NCBI GenBank assembly: GCA_018830445.1
Contig: JAHJSN010000130.1
Coordinates: 1-47,245, forward strand
DNA from: Alphaproteobacteria bacterium
GTDB lineage: Bacteria > Pseudomonadota > Alphaproteobacteria > Rhizobiales > Hyphomicrobiaceae
Direction: 5' to 3'
Length of the DNA: 47,245 nucleotides
The position numbers were made by a program, and so were the translations under genes. The notes beneath the pieces are model-generated. The model did not search any database. It was not told the origin of the DNA and saw only the letters and a list, made by a program, of their open reading frames with translations. Shown here piece after piece: positions 15,241-23,797 of the stretch (positions are counted from its first letter, which is position 1; the number at the start of each line of letters is the position of its first letter).

Positions 15241-15927
15241 TCAACTCCGGCCGCTCAGCAAAACCGTCTTGGCTTCGTTGATCTTGGCGGCCAGGTAGGT
15301 GGAGCCGCCGCGGTCGGGGTGGAGTTTCAGCATCAGTTCCTTGTGCGCGCGGCGGATCTCGTCGGCGCCGGCCCCGGGCCGCAGCCCCAGGATCTCGTAG
15401 GCTTCCTGCTTCGTCATGCGTCCGTCGGGACCGGCCATCTCCTTCTCGCCGCGCTCGATATCCTCGCGCCAGGTCGGATGGACGCGGTCGAGGTAGGCTT
15501 CGATGAGCTGCGCGGATTGCGCATCGTCGACGCGCACGTCCTGCCACAACAGCGCCAGTTCGGCGGGCTTCAAGCGCTCGATGCGGCGGCCCTCGAAAAT
15601 TCCCTTGATGACGCGCCCGCGGATGACGCCGGTCTCGTGATCGAGTTGCATCTCAAGGTAGGCGGTCTTGACTTCGGAGCTCTGGCCCGGTGTCGGCGCA
15701 GCCCCGCCAAGCGAAGCGCCAGACAACAGGTACATGGCGAGCATGGCGACGGGAATTGCCGCAACCGCGCCGCCGCGCGCCATCAAGGCGACCGAGGCAA
15801 GCATCAGTACGCCGCCACCGGCGAGTTGCAGATAGCGCGCAACGCGTAGTGAATTTGCGCCCCGGAGGCCATGCACGAGGAGGATCACAAGTGCGAGCAG
15901 CACCAAACCGATCAAAAGGTATTGCAT
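15241..15927 (-). CDS. Membrane-bound J-domain protein
   Basis: 228 residues. An N-terminal membrane helix (QYLLIGLVLLALVILLVHGL) and one or two further hydrophobic helices (LAGGGVLMLASVALMA, AIPVAMLAMYLLSGAS) are followed by a soluble region and a C-terminal J-domain (about 175-228). It contains EAYEILGL, IRRAHKELMLKLHPDRGGS with the essential HPD, and LAAKINEAKTVLL. J-domains stimulate DnaK; an anchored one with the J-domain at the end recalls DjlA- or TIM14-like co-chaperones. It probably recruits DnaK to the inner membrane. Start ATG 15927. A VWA-domain gene lies upstream on the same strand with a 146-bp gap. Confidence 0.88.
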   Translation of the reverse strand: MQYLLIGLVLLALVILLVHGLRGANSLRVARYLQLAGGGVLMLASVALMARGGAVAAIPVAMLAMYLLSGASLGGAAPTPGQSSEVKTAYLEMQLDHETGVIRGRVIKGIFEGRRIERLKPAELALLWQDVRVDDAQSAQLIEAYLDRVHPTWREDIERGEKEMAGPDGRMTKQEAYEILGLRPGAGADEIRRAHKELMLKLHPDRGGSTYLAAKINEAKTVLLSGRS

Positions 15928-16073
15928 GTCAGCTCATGGGCTTTCCGTAGCGGTTTCGTCGCGTCAACATCGTCGACTCAGCCTCAGACATGCGCCATCG
16001 TTTGAGTTTTGGGGCGCATGCCGAGCTTACCCAAACTCCCTTACGCCTTGCCAGCCCATGGGCGTTGTCGGCT

Positions 16074-16886
16074 TCAACCCTTTTTTTCGAGCTGTTCCAG
16101 CAGCAGGCGCGCACCCTTGCCGCGACCGCCGGCCAGCCGCCGTAAGGCTTCGCGGCCGCCGGAGGCATAAACGGCGACCGCCGTCAGCAACTCCTTGAGC
16201 TGCGCAGCGGAGCCTTTGTCGAAGCGGCACCATGCGCCCTTGGTGAGACGGGCCAGTTCCTTGAAGGCGCGCTCGACGGTGAAGTCGTAACCTTCCTGGA
16301 AAAGAAACACCGGGACGCCGAGCAGACCCAGTTCACCAGCGCGCCCGCACAGTTCGTCGATCTCCTCTTCCATCGCATCGCCGACGAAAACCACGGCGTC
16401 AACCCTGCCGTTGCCGGCTTCACGGCGGGCATGGGTGAGAACCTTGCCGATCTGGGTGCGCCCGCCCTGGCAGGTGATCGAGGTCATCAGGCGCTGCAAG
16501 GCCATCGGCTCGGATACCCACTTGGAGGAGCGGCATTCATTGTACCCGCGGAAATAAATGAGCTGGACGTCGAGGCCGCCGACATCGCGGACCGCGGCGA
16601 ACATCTCGGACTGGAGGGACAGCGCCATGTCCCAGGTGGGCTGGCGGCTCATGGTTGCGTCCATGGCGAAGATGAGCCGGCCGGAACCGGGGCCGGTGCG
16701 GGGCCCCAGCGACTTCACCTTGGAGAGGAAATCTGCGATTTCGTCGCTGCTGGAACGCTGCACAGCCGGAGGAGCATCCGTCCGGTTTGCCGGGGACTGA
16801 TAGGCTCCATCGGACACATTGCGGCGGACGGGCGCTTCCGCATCCGCCACCTTGCCCTTATCGCGATCGTCCTTTTGCGAAGACAT
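16074..16886 (-). CDS. VWA-domain protein
   Basis: About 270 residues. A polar N-terminal region (about 1-60) precedes a von Willebrand A-type domain: RLIFAMDATMSRQPTWDMA with DATMS at the position of the MIDAS DxSxS motif, GLDVQLIYFRG, GRTQIGKVL with the expected Thr, and VDAVVFVGDAMEE. The C-terminus is Arg/Gly/Leu-rich (RRLAGGRGKGARLLLEQLEKKG). No signal peptide is seen, so it is probably cytoplasmic. VWA domains mediate metal-dependent binding; the partner is unknown. It sits upstream of the J-domain gene on the same strand, which suggests a joint role in protein quality control (inference). ATG 16886 is chosen; an in-frame TTG lies immediately before it. Confidence 0.8.
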   Translation of the reverse strand: MSSQKDDRDKGKVADAEAPVRRNVSDGAYQSPANRTDAPPAVQRSSSDEIADFLSKVKSLGPRTGPGSGRLIFAMDATMSRQPTWDMALSLQSEMFAAVRDVGGLDVQLIYFRGYNECRSSKWVSEPMALQRLMTSITCQGGRTQIGKVLTHARREAGNGRVDAVVFVGDAMEEEIDELCGRAGELGLLGVPVFLFQEGYDFTVERAFKELARLTKGAWCRFDKGSAAQLKELLTAVAVYASGGREALRRLAGGRGKGARLLLEQLEKKG

Positions 16887-17003
16887 CAATTATCCCAGGC
16901 ACGTACCTTTGCAGCATCATGCTCAGGAGATGGCGACGGCGGCAAGGCTGCACAAGCATGAATCGCCCAACGCGAGATATCGCGGCGCCTTCAAGAAACC
17001 CGT

Positions 17004-20000
17004 CTAATCGGTCTCCGGCGCGGCAGGGTCCGCGACGGCAGCACGCAGGAGATCGAGGTTGCCGCCGGTCGCGGTGATGTCGGTGGTGCGCACGCGCTCG
17101 GTTGCAAAACGAATGAGATAGTTCGGGCCGCCCGCCTTGGGGCCAGTGCCCGACAGGCCTTCGCCGCCGAATGGTTGCACGCCGACCATGGCGCCGACCT
17201 GGTTGCGGTTGACGTAGAGATTGCCGACGCGTGCATTCTTGGCGACGAAATCGGCGACACCGAGAATGCGGCTGTGCAGGCCGAGCGTCAGCCCGTAGCC
17301 CTTGGCGTTGATTGCCTCGATCACCTGACCAAGCCGGCCGTTGCCATAGCGGATGACGTGCAGAATGGGACCGAACATCTCGCGGCCCAGCACGTCGAGG
17401 GATTCGATCTCGTAGGCGGCAGGCGTGACGTAGGAGCCGTTGCGGCAGGCTTCCGGCAGCGGACAATCGACGATCTCGAAGGCGGTGCGGTTCATCGCCA
17501 GCTTGTGGCCGTCGAGCTGATCCTGGGAGACTTCGTCGATCACCGGGCCGATGTCGGTGGCGAAATCCATGGGGTCGCCGATCTCCAACGCGGTGACGGC
17601 GCCAGCCAGCATCGAAATCGTCTGCTGGGCGATGTCGTCCTGGAGGAAGAGGACCCGCGTCGCCGAGCATCTCTGCCCGGCGCTGTCGAAAGCCGAGCGG
17701 ACGACATCGCGGACGACCTGCTCTGGCAGCGAGGTCGAATCGGCGATCATCGCATTAAGACCGGCGGTCTCGGCAATGAACGGCACAATCGGCCCGCGGC
17801 GCTCGGCAAGCGTGCGCTGGATCGCCCAGGCGGTTTCGGTCGAACCGGTGAAGACGACGCCAGCAATGCGCGGGTCGCGGACAAGCGCTTCTCCAACGCT
17901 GCCGTCTCCAGGCAGCAGCTGGATCACGGGCGCGGGAATGCCTGCTTCGATGAACAGCTCGGCGGCGGCAAAGGCGGTCAGCGGGGTCTGCTCGGCGGGC
18001 TTGGCGATGACCGGGTTTCCGGCGGCAATCGCGGCGGCGGCCTGGCCGGTGAAAATCGCTACGGGGAAATTCCACGGGCAGATCGAGGCGAAGACACCTC
18101 TGCCGCGCAGGGTGATCGTGTTGGTCTCGCCGGTCGGGCTTGGCAGTTTCACCGAGCCTGAGAACAGCCGGCGTGCCTCGCTGGCATAATAGCGCAGGAA
18201 GTCGACCGCCTCGCGAATTTCGTCATGGGCGGCGGTCAGCGTCTTGCCGCTTTCGCGGATGATCAGCGCCATCAGACGGGCGCGGTCGCGCTCGAAGAGG
18301 TTGGCGGTGCGTTCGAGAAGGGCGGCACGTTCGGTGGCGGGCGTCGTCTCCCAGGAGTGGGCGTAGCTCGCGGCTGCCTTGAGTGCGCCGGCAATATCCT
18401 CGCTGGTGCTTTCGGTAACCTTGCCAAGACGCTGGCGGCGGTCATGCGGCAGGAACTGGAACTCGCCGCCGCCGGGTCCGATGCGGGCTTCGCCGGAAAC
18501 GATCGGGCCGGCAACCAAGGGCTCAGCCAAGGCTTCATCCATCGCCGTGTAGAGGACGTTCCTCACGTCGGGCTCGGAGAGCGCAAGACCGGCGCTGGCC
18601 TGACGCTCGGGCAGGAAAATGTCACGCGGGCGGGGGATCGTGATGGCGTTGACGCCGCTCGCGCGCTGCTGCTCGACGGCGAGGATCGGGTCGCGGACGA
18701 GTTCGGAAACCGGACCGTCGTCATGGGCCAAGCGGTTGACGAAGGACGTGTTCGCGCCGTTCTCCAATAGCCGGCGAACGAGATAGGGCAATAGATCTTC
18801 ATGGCCGCCGACGGGTGCGTAGACGCGGCAGGGAATGCCGAGCTTATCGGGCCCGACGACCGCGTCATACAGGGCTTCGCCCATACCGTGCAGGCGCTGG
18901 AATTCGTAAGGATGGTTGCCGGTTGCGACGTAGGCGGCGGCGAGCGTATGGGCGTTGTGGGTGGCGTAGCTGGGGAAAAACGCCTTGCGGTCGGATTGCA
19001 GCATGCGCACGCAGGCGAGGTAGGAGACGTCGGTGTGCAGCTTGCGGGTGAAGACGGGGTAGTTTTCGAGGCCGCGCTCCTGCGCCCATTTGATTTCGTT
19101 GTCCCAATAGGCGCCCTTGACGAGGCGAACGGGTATGCGCTTGCCTTTGCGCTCCGAAAGCTGGCGGAGCCAGCGCAGCATCGGGATGGCACGCTTCGAA
19201 TACGCCTGCACGGCGATACCGAGCCCATGCCAGTCATTCAGCGCAGGGTTCATGTAGGCGTGCGCGAAAACGGCCGCCAGCAGGTCCATCCGGTCCTGCT
19301 CTTCGGCATCGAGCGTGACCGGAATGCCCTGCGCGCAGGCGGCACGCAGCAGCTTCGTCAAGGTCGGCATCAACTCGCTGGCGAGGCGGTATTCCTTGCC
19401 CGGTTCGAATCGCGGATGCAGAGCGGACAATTTGATCGACAGGCCCGGGCGGCGCATCAACGCATCGGGATGCTTGGTCATCAGCGGACCGGCCGACCGC
19501 GCAATCGCCATCAACGCATCCATGTAGCGGGTGGCATAGCGGTCGGCGTCGGCGTGCGTGCGGGCGGATTCTCCAAGCATGTCGTACGAGAAGAGATAAC
19601 CGCGCTTCTCGTAGTTGTGAGCACGCTTGAGAGCATCTTGTATGGTGCGGCCGAAGACGAACTGATCGCCGAGCAGACGGACGGCCTGCTTCATGGCTTG
19701 GCGGATGACCGGCTCGCCGGAGCGCACCACAAGCCGCTTCAATGAATCGAGGGCGGCGGTCTTGCCGGGGGCGTTCAACTTGACAATGCGGCCGGTGAGC
19801 AGAAGGCCCCATGTCGACGCATTGACGAACATGCTATCGGAATGGCCGAGGTGGCGGTCCCAGGCGCCCTGGCTGATGCGCTCGGCGATCAACTGGTCGG
19901 CGGTTTCCGAATCGGGAATGCGCAGCAGCGATTCGGCGAGGCACATCAAAATGACGCCTTCCTCGCTGGAAAGGTCATATTCGCGCATGAAGGCGTCGAC

Positions 20001-20231
20001 GCCGGCGTATTCGTGGCGGCTGGAGCGGGCGGCGTGGATCAACTGGCGGGCGATTTCACCGGTGCGGCGGCGTTCGGCTTCGGTATATACTGCGCGCTCG
20101 GTTAGGCCTGCGACGAGGCGGCCTTCGTCGATGAGGTGGTAGCCGGCGAATTCGTCGCGCGGCGGACCGGCATCGAGGCCGCGCACGAACGGCTCGAAAT
20201 CGTCCAGGTCTGTGTCATCAACGGCGGCCAT
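17004..20231 (-). CDS. putA: Bifunctional proline dehydrogenase / L-glutamate-gamma-semialdehyde dehydrogenase PutA
   Basis: 1075 residues. It oxidises proline to glutamate in two steps. The flavin-dependent proline dehydrogenase half (about 170-500) shows MTKHPDALMRRPGLSIKLSALHPR and RIPVRLVKGAYWDNEIKWAQ, with FFPSYATHNAHTL near its end. The NAD-dependent half (about 560-1040) shows ICPWNFPVAIFTGQ, GNPVIAKPAEQTP, VVFTGSTETAW, catalytic Cys in GQRCSATRVLFLQ, and FGGEGLSGTGPKAGGPNY. There is no ribbon-helix-helix domain at the N-terminus, so unlike E. coli PutA it cannot repress its own gene. Start ATG 20231. It is divergent from panC. Confidence 0.96.
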   Translation of the reverse strand: MAAVDDTDLDDFEPFVRGLDAGPPRDEFAGYHLIDEGRLVAGLTERAVYTEAERRRTGEIARQLIHAARSSRHEYAGVDAFMREYDLSSEEGVILMCLAESLLRIPDSETADQLIAERISQGAWDRHLGHSDSMFVNASTWGLLLTGRIVKLNAPGKTAALDSLKRLVVRSGEPVIRQAMKQAVRLLGDQFVFGRTIQDALKRAHNYEKRGYLFSYDMLGESARTHADADRYATRYMDALMAIARSAGPLMTKHPDALMRRPGLSIKLSALHPRFEPGKEYRLASELMPTLTKLLRAACAQGIPVTLDAEEQDRMDLLAAVFAHAYMNPALNDWHGLGIAVQAYSKRAIPMLRWLRQLSERKGKRIPVRLVKGAYWDNEIKWAQERGLENYPVFTRKLHTDVSYLACVRMLQSDRKAFFPSYATHNAHTLAAAYVATGNHPYEFQRLHGMGEALYDAVVGPDKLGIPCRVYAPVGGHEDLLPYLVRRLLENGANTSFVNRLAHDDGPVSELVRDPILAVEQQRASGVNAITIPRPRDIFLPERQASAGLALSEPDVRNVLYTAMDEALAEPLVAGPIVSGEARIGPGGGEFQFLPHDRRQRLGKVTESTSEDIAGALKAAASYAHSWETTPATERAALLERTANLFERDRARLMALIIRESGKTLTAAHDEIREAVDFLRYYASEARRLFSGSVKLPSPTGETNTITLRGRGVFASICPWNFPVAIFTGQAAAAIAAGNPVIAKPAEQTPLTAFAAAELFIEAGIPAPVIQLLPGDGSVGEALVRDPRIAGVVFTGSTETAWAIQRTLAERRGPIVPFIAETAGLNAMIADSTSLPEQVVRDVVRSAFDSAGQRCSATRVLFLQDDIAQQTISMLAGAVTALEIGDPMDFATDIGPVIDEVSQDQLDGHKLAMNRTAFEIVDCPLPEACRNGSYVTPAAYEIESLDVLGREMFGPILHVIRYGNGRLGQVIEAINAKGYGLTLGLHSRILGVADFVAKNARVGNLYVNRNQVGAMVGVQPFGGEGLSGTGPKAGGPNYLIRFATERVRTTDITATGGNLDLLRAAVADPAAPETD

Positions 20232-20342
20232 GTCGTCCCTTTGGCTAACTCTTTCTACTCAGACGACTCAAAGACACGCTTCTCAATATCATATTAGGCT
20301 GCAACAAGAGCATGGCGAGTCGCCGACGAAGGAGATTTTGAC

Positions 20343-21389
20343 GTGGCCGAAACGCCCAAGAGCCCGGACCGAAAGACGCCGGCGCGCAAAAAACCGGCAG
20401 CAAAGCGCGCCACGAAGGCGGCTGCGACAGACGAGGCATCGGTGCAAGCCAAGCCGAAGAAGGCCGGCAAGGCCAAGCCCACTGCCAAGCCGGTAGCGAA
20501 AAAGCCCGCGAAATCCGGCTCTGCAAAAGCGGACGCAGGCAAACCCGCCGTTGTCCGCTCTGGGGAAGAGTTGCGACAGGCAACCGCAGCGTGGCGCAAA
20601 TCCGGGCAGAAAATCGCCCTGGTGCCGACGATGGGGGCGCTGCACGAAGGCCACATCGCGCTTGTGGAAAAAGCCGGCAGGATCGCCGAACGCACGGTGG
20701 TATCGATTTTCGTCAACCCTGCGCAATTCGCCCCGAACGAGGATCTCGAACGCTATCCGCGAAAAGAAGACGACGACCTGAAGAAACTGGGCGCGCTCGG
20801 TGTCGATCTGGTGTGGGCGCCAACGGTCGAGGAAATGTATCCAGGCGGTTTTTCAACCGGCGTCAAACCCGGTCGCGCCGCGGCGGGCCTCGAAACCGAT
20901 TTCCGGCCGCACTTCTTCGGCGGCGTGGCAACCGTCGTCGCGAAGCTGTTCAACCAGGTGCGGCCCGACTTCGCGGTGTTCGGAGAGAAGGATTATCAGC
21001 AGCTGATCGTCGTCAGCCAGCTGGCGCGCGACCTCGACATGAACCTCGAAATCGTTCCGGTCGCAACCGTGCGCGAGAAGGACGGGCTGGCGCTATCGTC
21101 ACGCAACGCCTACCTCAGCGAGACGGAAAGAGCGGTCGCGCCGAACCTCAATCTGGTCCTCAGCGAGGTGGCAAATGCCGCAGCCGGCGGGGCAAGCGTC
21201 GCGCACCTCAAGGCTGCCGCGCAGATGCGGCTGCTGACTCTTGGTTTCGCCAAGGTCGATTATGTCGAAGTGCGCGATGCGGAGACGCTGGGGCCGTATG
21301 ATGTCGATTCGGGGCGTCCCGGACGGGTGCTCGGAGCGGCGTGGCTTGGAAGCACGCGGCTTATCGACAACGTTCCTGTTGAACTGTGA
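20343..21389 (+). CDS. panC: Pantothenate synthetase with a histone H1-like N-terminal tail
   Basis: 348 residues. The C-terminal about 280 residues are a normal PanC, which joins pantoate and beta-alanine using ATP: LVPTMGALHEGH (HxGH), VSIFVNPAQFAPNEDL, DFRPHFFGGVATVVAKLF, FGEKDYQQL, and LALSSRNAYLS. Before it lies a tail of about 68 residues made mostly of Lys, Ala, Pro and Thr (17 Lys), resembling histone H1 or AlgR3-type DNA-binding tails. The tail is supported by its start: GTG 20343 has AAGGAG 8 bp upstream. The first in-frame Met lies within the catalytic motif, and no good later start is seen. Whether the tail binds nucleic acid is unknown. Confidence 0.93.
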   Translation: MAETPKSPDRKTPARKKPAAKRATKAAATDEASVQAKPKKAGKAKPTAKPVAKKPAKSGSAKADAGKPAVVRSGEELRQATAAWRKSGQKIALVPTMGALHEGHIALVEKAGRIAERTVVSIFVNPAQFAPNEDLERYPRKEDDDLKKLGALGVDLVWAPTVEEMYPGGFSTGVKPGRAAAGLETDFRPHFFGGVATVVAKLFNQVRPDFAVFGEKDYQQLIVVSQLARDLDMNLEIVPVATVREKDGLALSSRNAYLSETERAVAPNLNLVLSEVANAAAGGASVAHLKAAAQMRLLTLGFAKVDYVEVRDAETLGPYDVDSGRPGRVLGAAWLGSTRLIDNVPVEL

Positions 21390-21650
21390 CCTTAACCCGC
21401 GCTGGCGCGATGACGACGCGCATGCCTGTGTGAAATGCGGGTCAACACCACAGCATTATACCAGATCAAAGCAACAAGACGTCGGAATGAGTCGCGCCCG
21501 TGGCCGTCAAGTCCTTGCCAAGTCGGCTCGGCACGTGGCACCCAGGCTTCTGAAAACACAAACGACAGATTCGCATTGGCCCCAAGCCGATTGTCCCGCG
21601 TCGACCCTGGAGCCAAATGCCCAGAAGAACCGAAGCGGGACGACAAGCGA

Positions 21651-23672
21651 ATGGCAAAACCGCAATCCAGCGATCTCTTCGCAGCCCCTGATACCAAATT
21701 GAGCACAAAAACACCTCCCCGGAGCCGCAAGCCTGTCGGCGCGGAAGACGACTACAACGCCGTCGACATCGAAGTGCTGGAGGGTCTTGAGCCCGTCCGG
21801 CGGCGCCCTGGCATGTATATCGGCGGCACCGATGAAAAGGCGCTGCATCATCTGTTCGCCGAAGTCATCGACAACTCAATGGACGAGGCGGTGGCCGGGC
21901 ATGCCGACTGGATCGAGGTCCACGTGGGCGCCGACGGCTACCTGACAGTGACAGATAACGGTCGCGGCATCCCAGTCGACCTGCACCCGAAATTCAAGAC
22001 CAAGTCGGCGCTCGAAGTCATCATGACGACCTTGCACTCGGGCGGCAAATTCGACGGCAAGGCCTACCAGACCTCGGGCGGCCTGCACGGCGTCGGCGTG
22101 TCCGTCGTCAATGCGTTGTCGGACGATGTCGAAGTCGAAGTGGCGCGCGGCCAGCAGCTCTACCGCATGCGTTTTTCGCGCGGCGTGCCGCAGGGCAAGC
22201 TGGAAAAACTCGGCGCGATCAAGAACCGGCGCGGCACGAAAGTCCGATTTCATCCCGACGAGCAGATTTTCGGCAAGGGCGCGGCGTTCAAGCCGGCGCG
22301 CCTGTTCACGATGGCGCGCTCGAAAGCCTACCTGTTCGGCGGCGTCGAAATCCGCTGGTCGTGCGACCCCTCGATCATCACCGGCGACACGCCGGCCGAA
22401 GCGGTGTTCCACTTCCCCGGCGGGCTGAAGGAATATCTCGCCGAGACGATCAACGGCTCGACGCAGGTTGCCAGCGAACCGTTCGCGGGGCGAGTCGAGA
22501 AAGACGGCGGGCACGGTTCCGTCGAGTGGGCGGTCGCGTGGATCAGCAATGCTGACGGGTTTTCGCGCTCGTACTGCAACACGATCCCGACCGGCGAAGG
22601 CGGCACCCATGAGAACGGTTTGCGGCAAGCGCTGACCAAGGGTCTGCGCAATTACGGCGAACTGACCGGCAACAAGAAAGCTTCCCAGATCACCGCGGAA
22701 GACACCATGTCGACGGCGGCTTCGATGCTGTCGGTGTTCATCCGCGAACCGGAATTCCAGGGGCAGACGAAGGACAAGCTAGCAACCGTCGAAGCCCAGC
22801 GCATCGTCGAGAACACGGTCAGGGACGCTTTCGACCACTGGCTTGCCGACCGGCCGCAGCAAGCCAACAAGCTTCTCGAATGGACGATCCAACAAGCCGA
22901 AGACCGGCTGCGCCGCCGCCGCGAAAAGGAAGTCAGCCGGCAATCGGCGACGCGCAAGCTCAGGCTTCCCGGAAAATTGTCTGACTGCACGATCCGTTCG
23001 GCACAGGGCACGGAAATCTTCATCGTCGAAGGCGACTCGGCCGGCGGGTCAGCAAAGAGCGCGCGACGGCGCGAGACGCAAGCCGTGCTGCCGCTACGCG
23101 GCAAGATCCTCAACGTCGCCAACGCGACGGCGGCGAAGCTGTCGGCAAACCAGCAGTTGAGCGATCTTGTGCAGGCGCTCGGGGTCGGCCTTGGCAAACA
23201 CTACACGGACAGCGACCTGCGCTACGAGCGGGTTATCATTATGACGGACGCCGACGTCGACGGTGCGCACATCGCGTCGCTGCTGATCACGTTCTTCTAT
23301 CAGCAAACACCGCAGCTGATCGACAATGGCCATTTGTTCCTCGCCGTGCCGCCGCTGTTCAAGCTGACGCATGGCGCGAAGTCGGTTTATGCGCGTGATG
23401 AAGTCCATCGCGCGGAGCTGGAGAAGTCGGAATTCAAGCCCAACGCCAAAATCGAAGTCAGCCGCTTCAAGGGCCTTGGCGAAATGAGTGCAGCCCAGCT
23501 CAAGGAAACGACGATGAACCCCGACACGCGCACATTATTGCGCGTCGAGATCGCCGAAGACGAGCGCGCCGAAGTCACCGACGCGATCAACGCGCTGATG
23601 GGTTCCAAGCCGGAAGCCCGCTTCAAGTTCATCCAGGATAACGCCGCCTTCGCGACGGATCTCGATGTTTGA
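21651..23672 (+). CDS. parE: DNA topoisomerase IV subunit B
   Basis: 673 residues from ATG 21651. ParE is the ATPase subunit of topoisomerase IV, which unlinks daughter chromosomes. Motifs: EGLEPVRRRPGMYIGGTDE and EVIDNSMDEA (ATP-binding GHKL domain), YQTSGGLHGVGVSVVNALS, the TOPRIM entry EGDSAGGSAKSARRRETQAV with PLRGKILNV, and IMTDADVDGAHIASLL. RYERV, QQLSDLVQALG and the short C-terminus favour ParE over GyrB. The frame is open upstream to 21435, but that part has no conserved content and ParE proteins usually start with a short polar tail like MAKPQSSDLF. The 261-bp gap after panC holds nothing recognised. Confidence 0.95.
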   Translation: MAKPQSSDLFAAPDTKLSTKTPPRSRKPVGAEDDYNAVDIEVLEGLEPVRRRPGMYIGGTDEKALHHLFAEVIDNSMDEAVAGHADWIEVHVGADGYLTVTDNGRGIPVDLHPKFKTKSALEVIMTTLHSGGKFDGKAYQTSGGLHGVGVSVVNALSDDVEVEVARGQQLYRMRFSRGVPQGKLEKLGAIKNRRGTKVRFHPDEQIFGKGAAFKPARLFTMARSKAYLFGGVEIRWSCDPSIITGDTPAEAVFHFPGGLKEYLAETINGSTQVASEPFAGRVEKDGGHGSVEWAVAWISNADGFSRSYCNTIPTGEGGTHENGLRQALTKGLRNYGELTGNKKASQITAEDTMSTAASMLSVFIREPEFQGQTKDKLATVEAQRIVENTVRDAFDHWLADRPQQANKLLEWTIQQAEDRLRRRREKEVSRQSATRKLRLPGKLSDCTIRSAQGTEIFIVEGDSAGGSAKSARRRETQAVLPLRGKILNVANATAAKLSANQQLSDLVQALGVGLGKHYTDSDLRYERVIIMTDADVDGAHIASLLITFFYQQTPQLIDNGHLFLAVPPLFKLTHGAKSVYARDEVHRAELEKSEFKPNAKIEVSRFKGLGEMSAAQLKETTMNPDTRTLLRVEIAEDERAEVTDAINALMGSKPEARFKFIQDNAAFATDLDV

Positions 23673-23797
23673 AGCGTGGGGCCAGCGATGGCGGAAGGGC
23701 GTTTTTCTCTGCCGGCTGATTGACAGCTACCGCTTCGATCTCCAATGTCCTAATCGTTCATGGTCTGTATAAGTGCAAGTTGTAGGGGGTTACTGTA

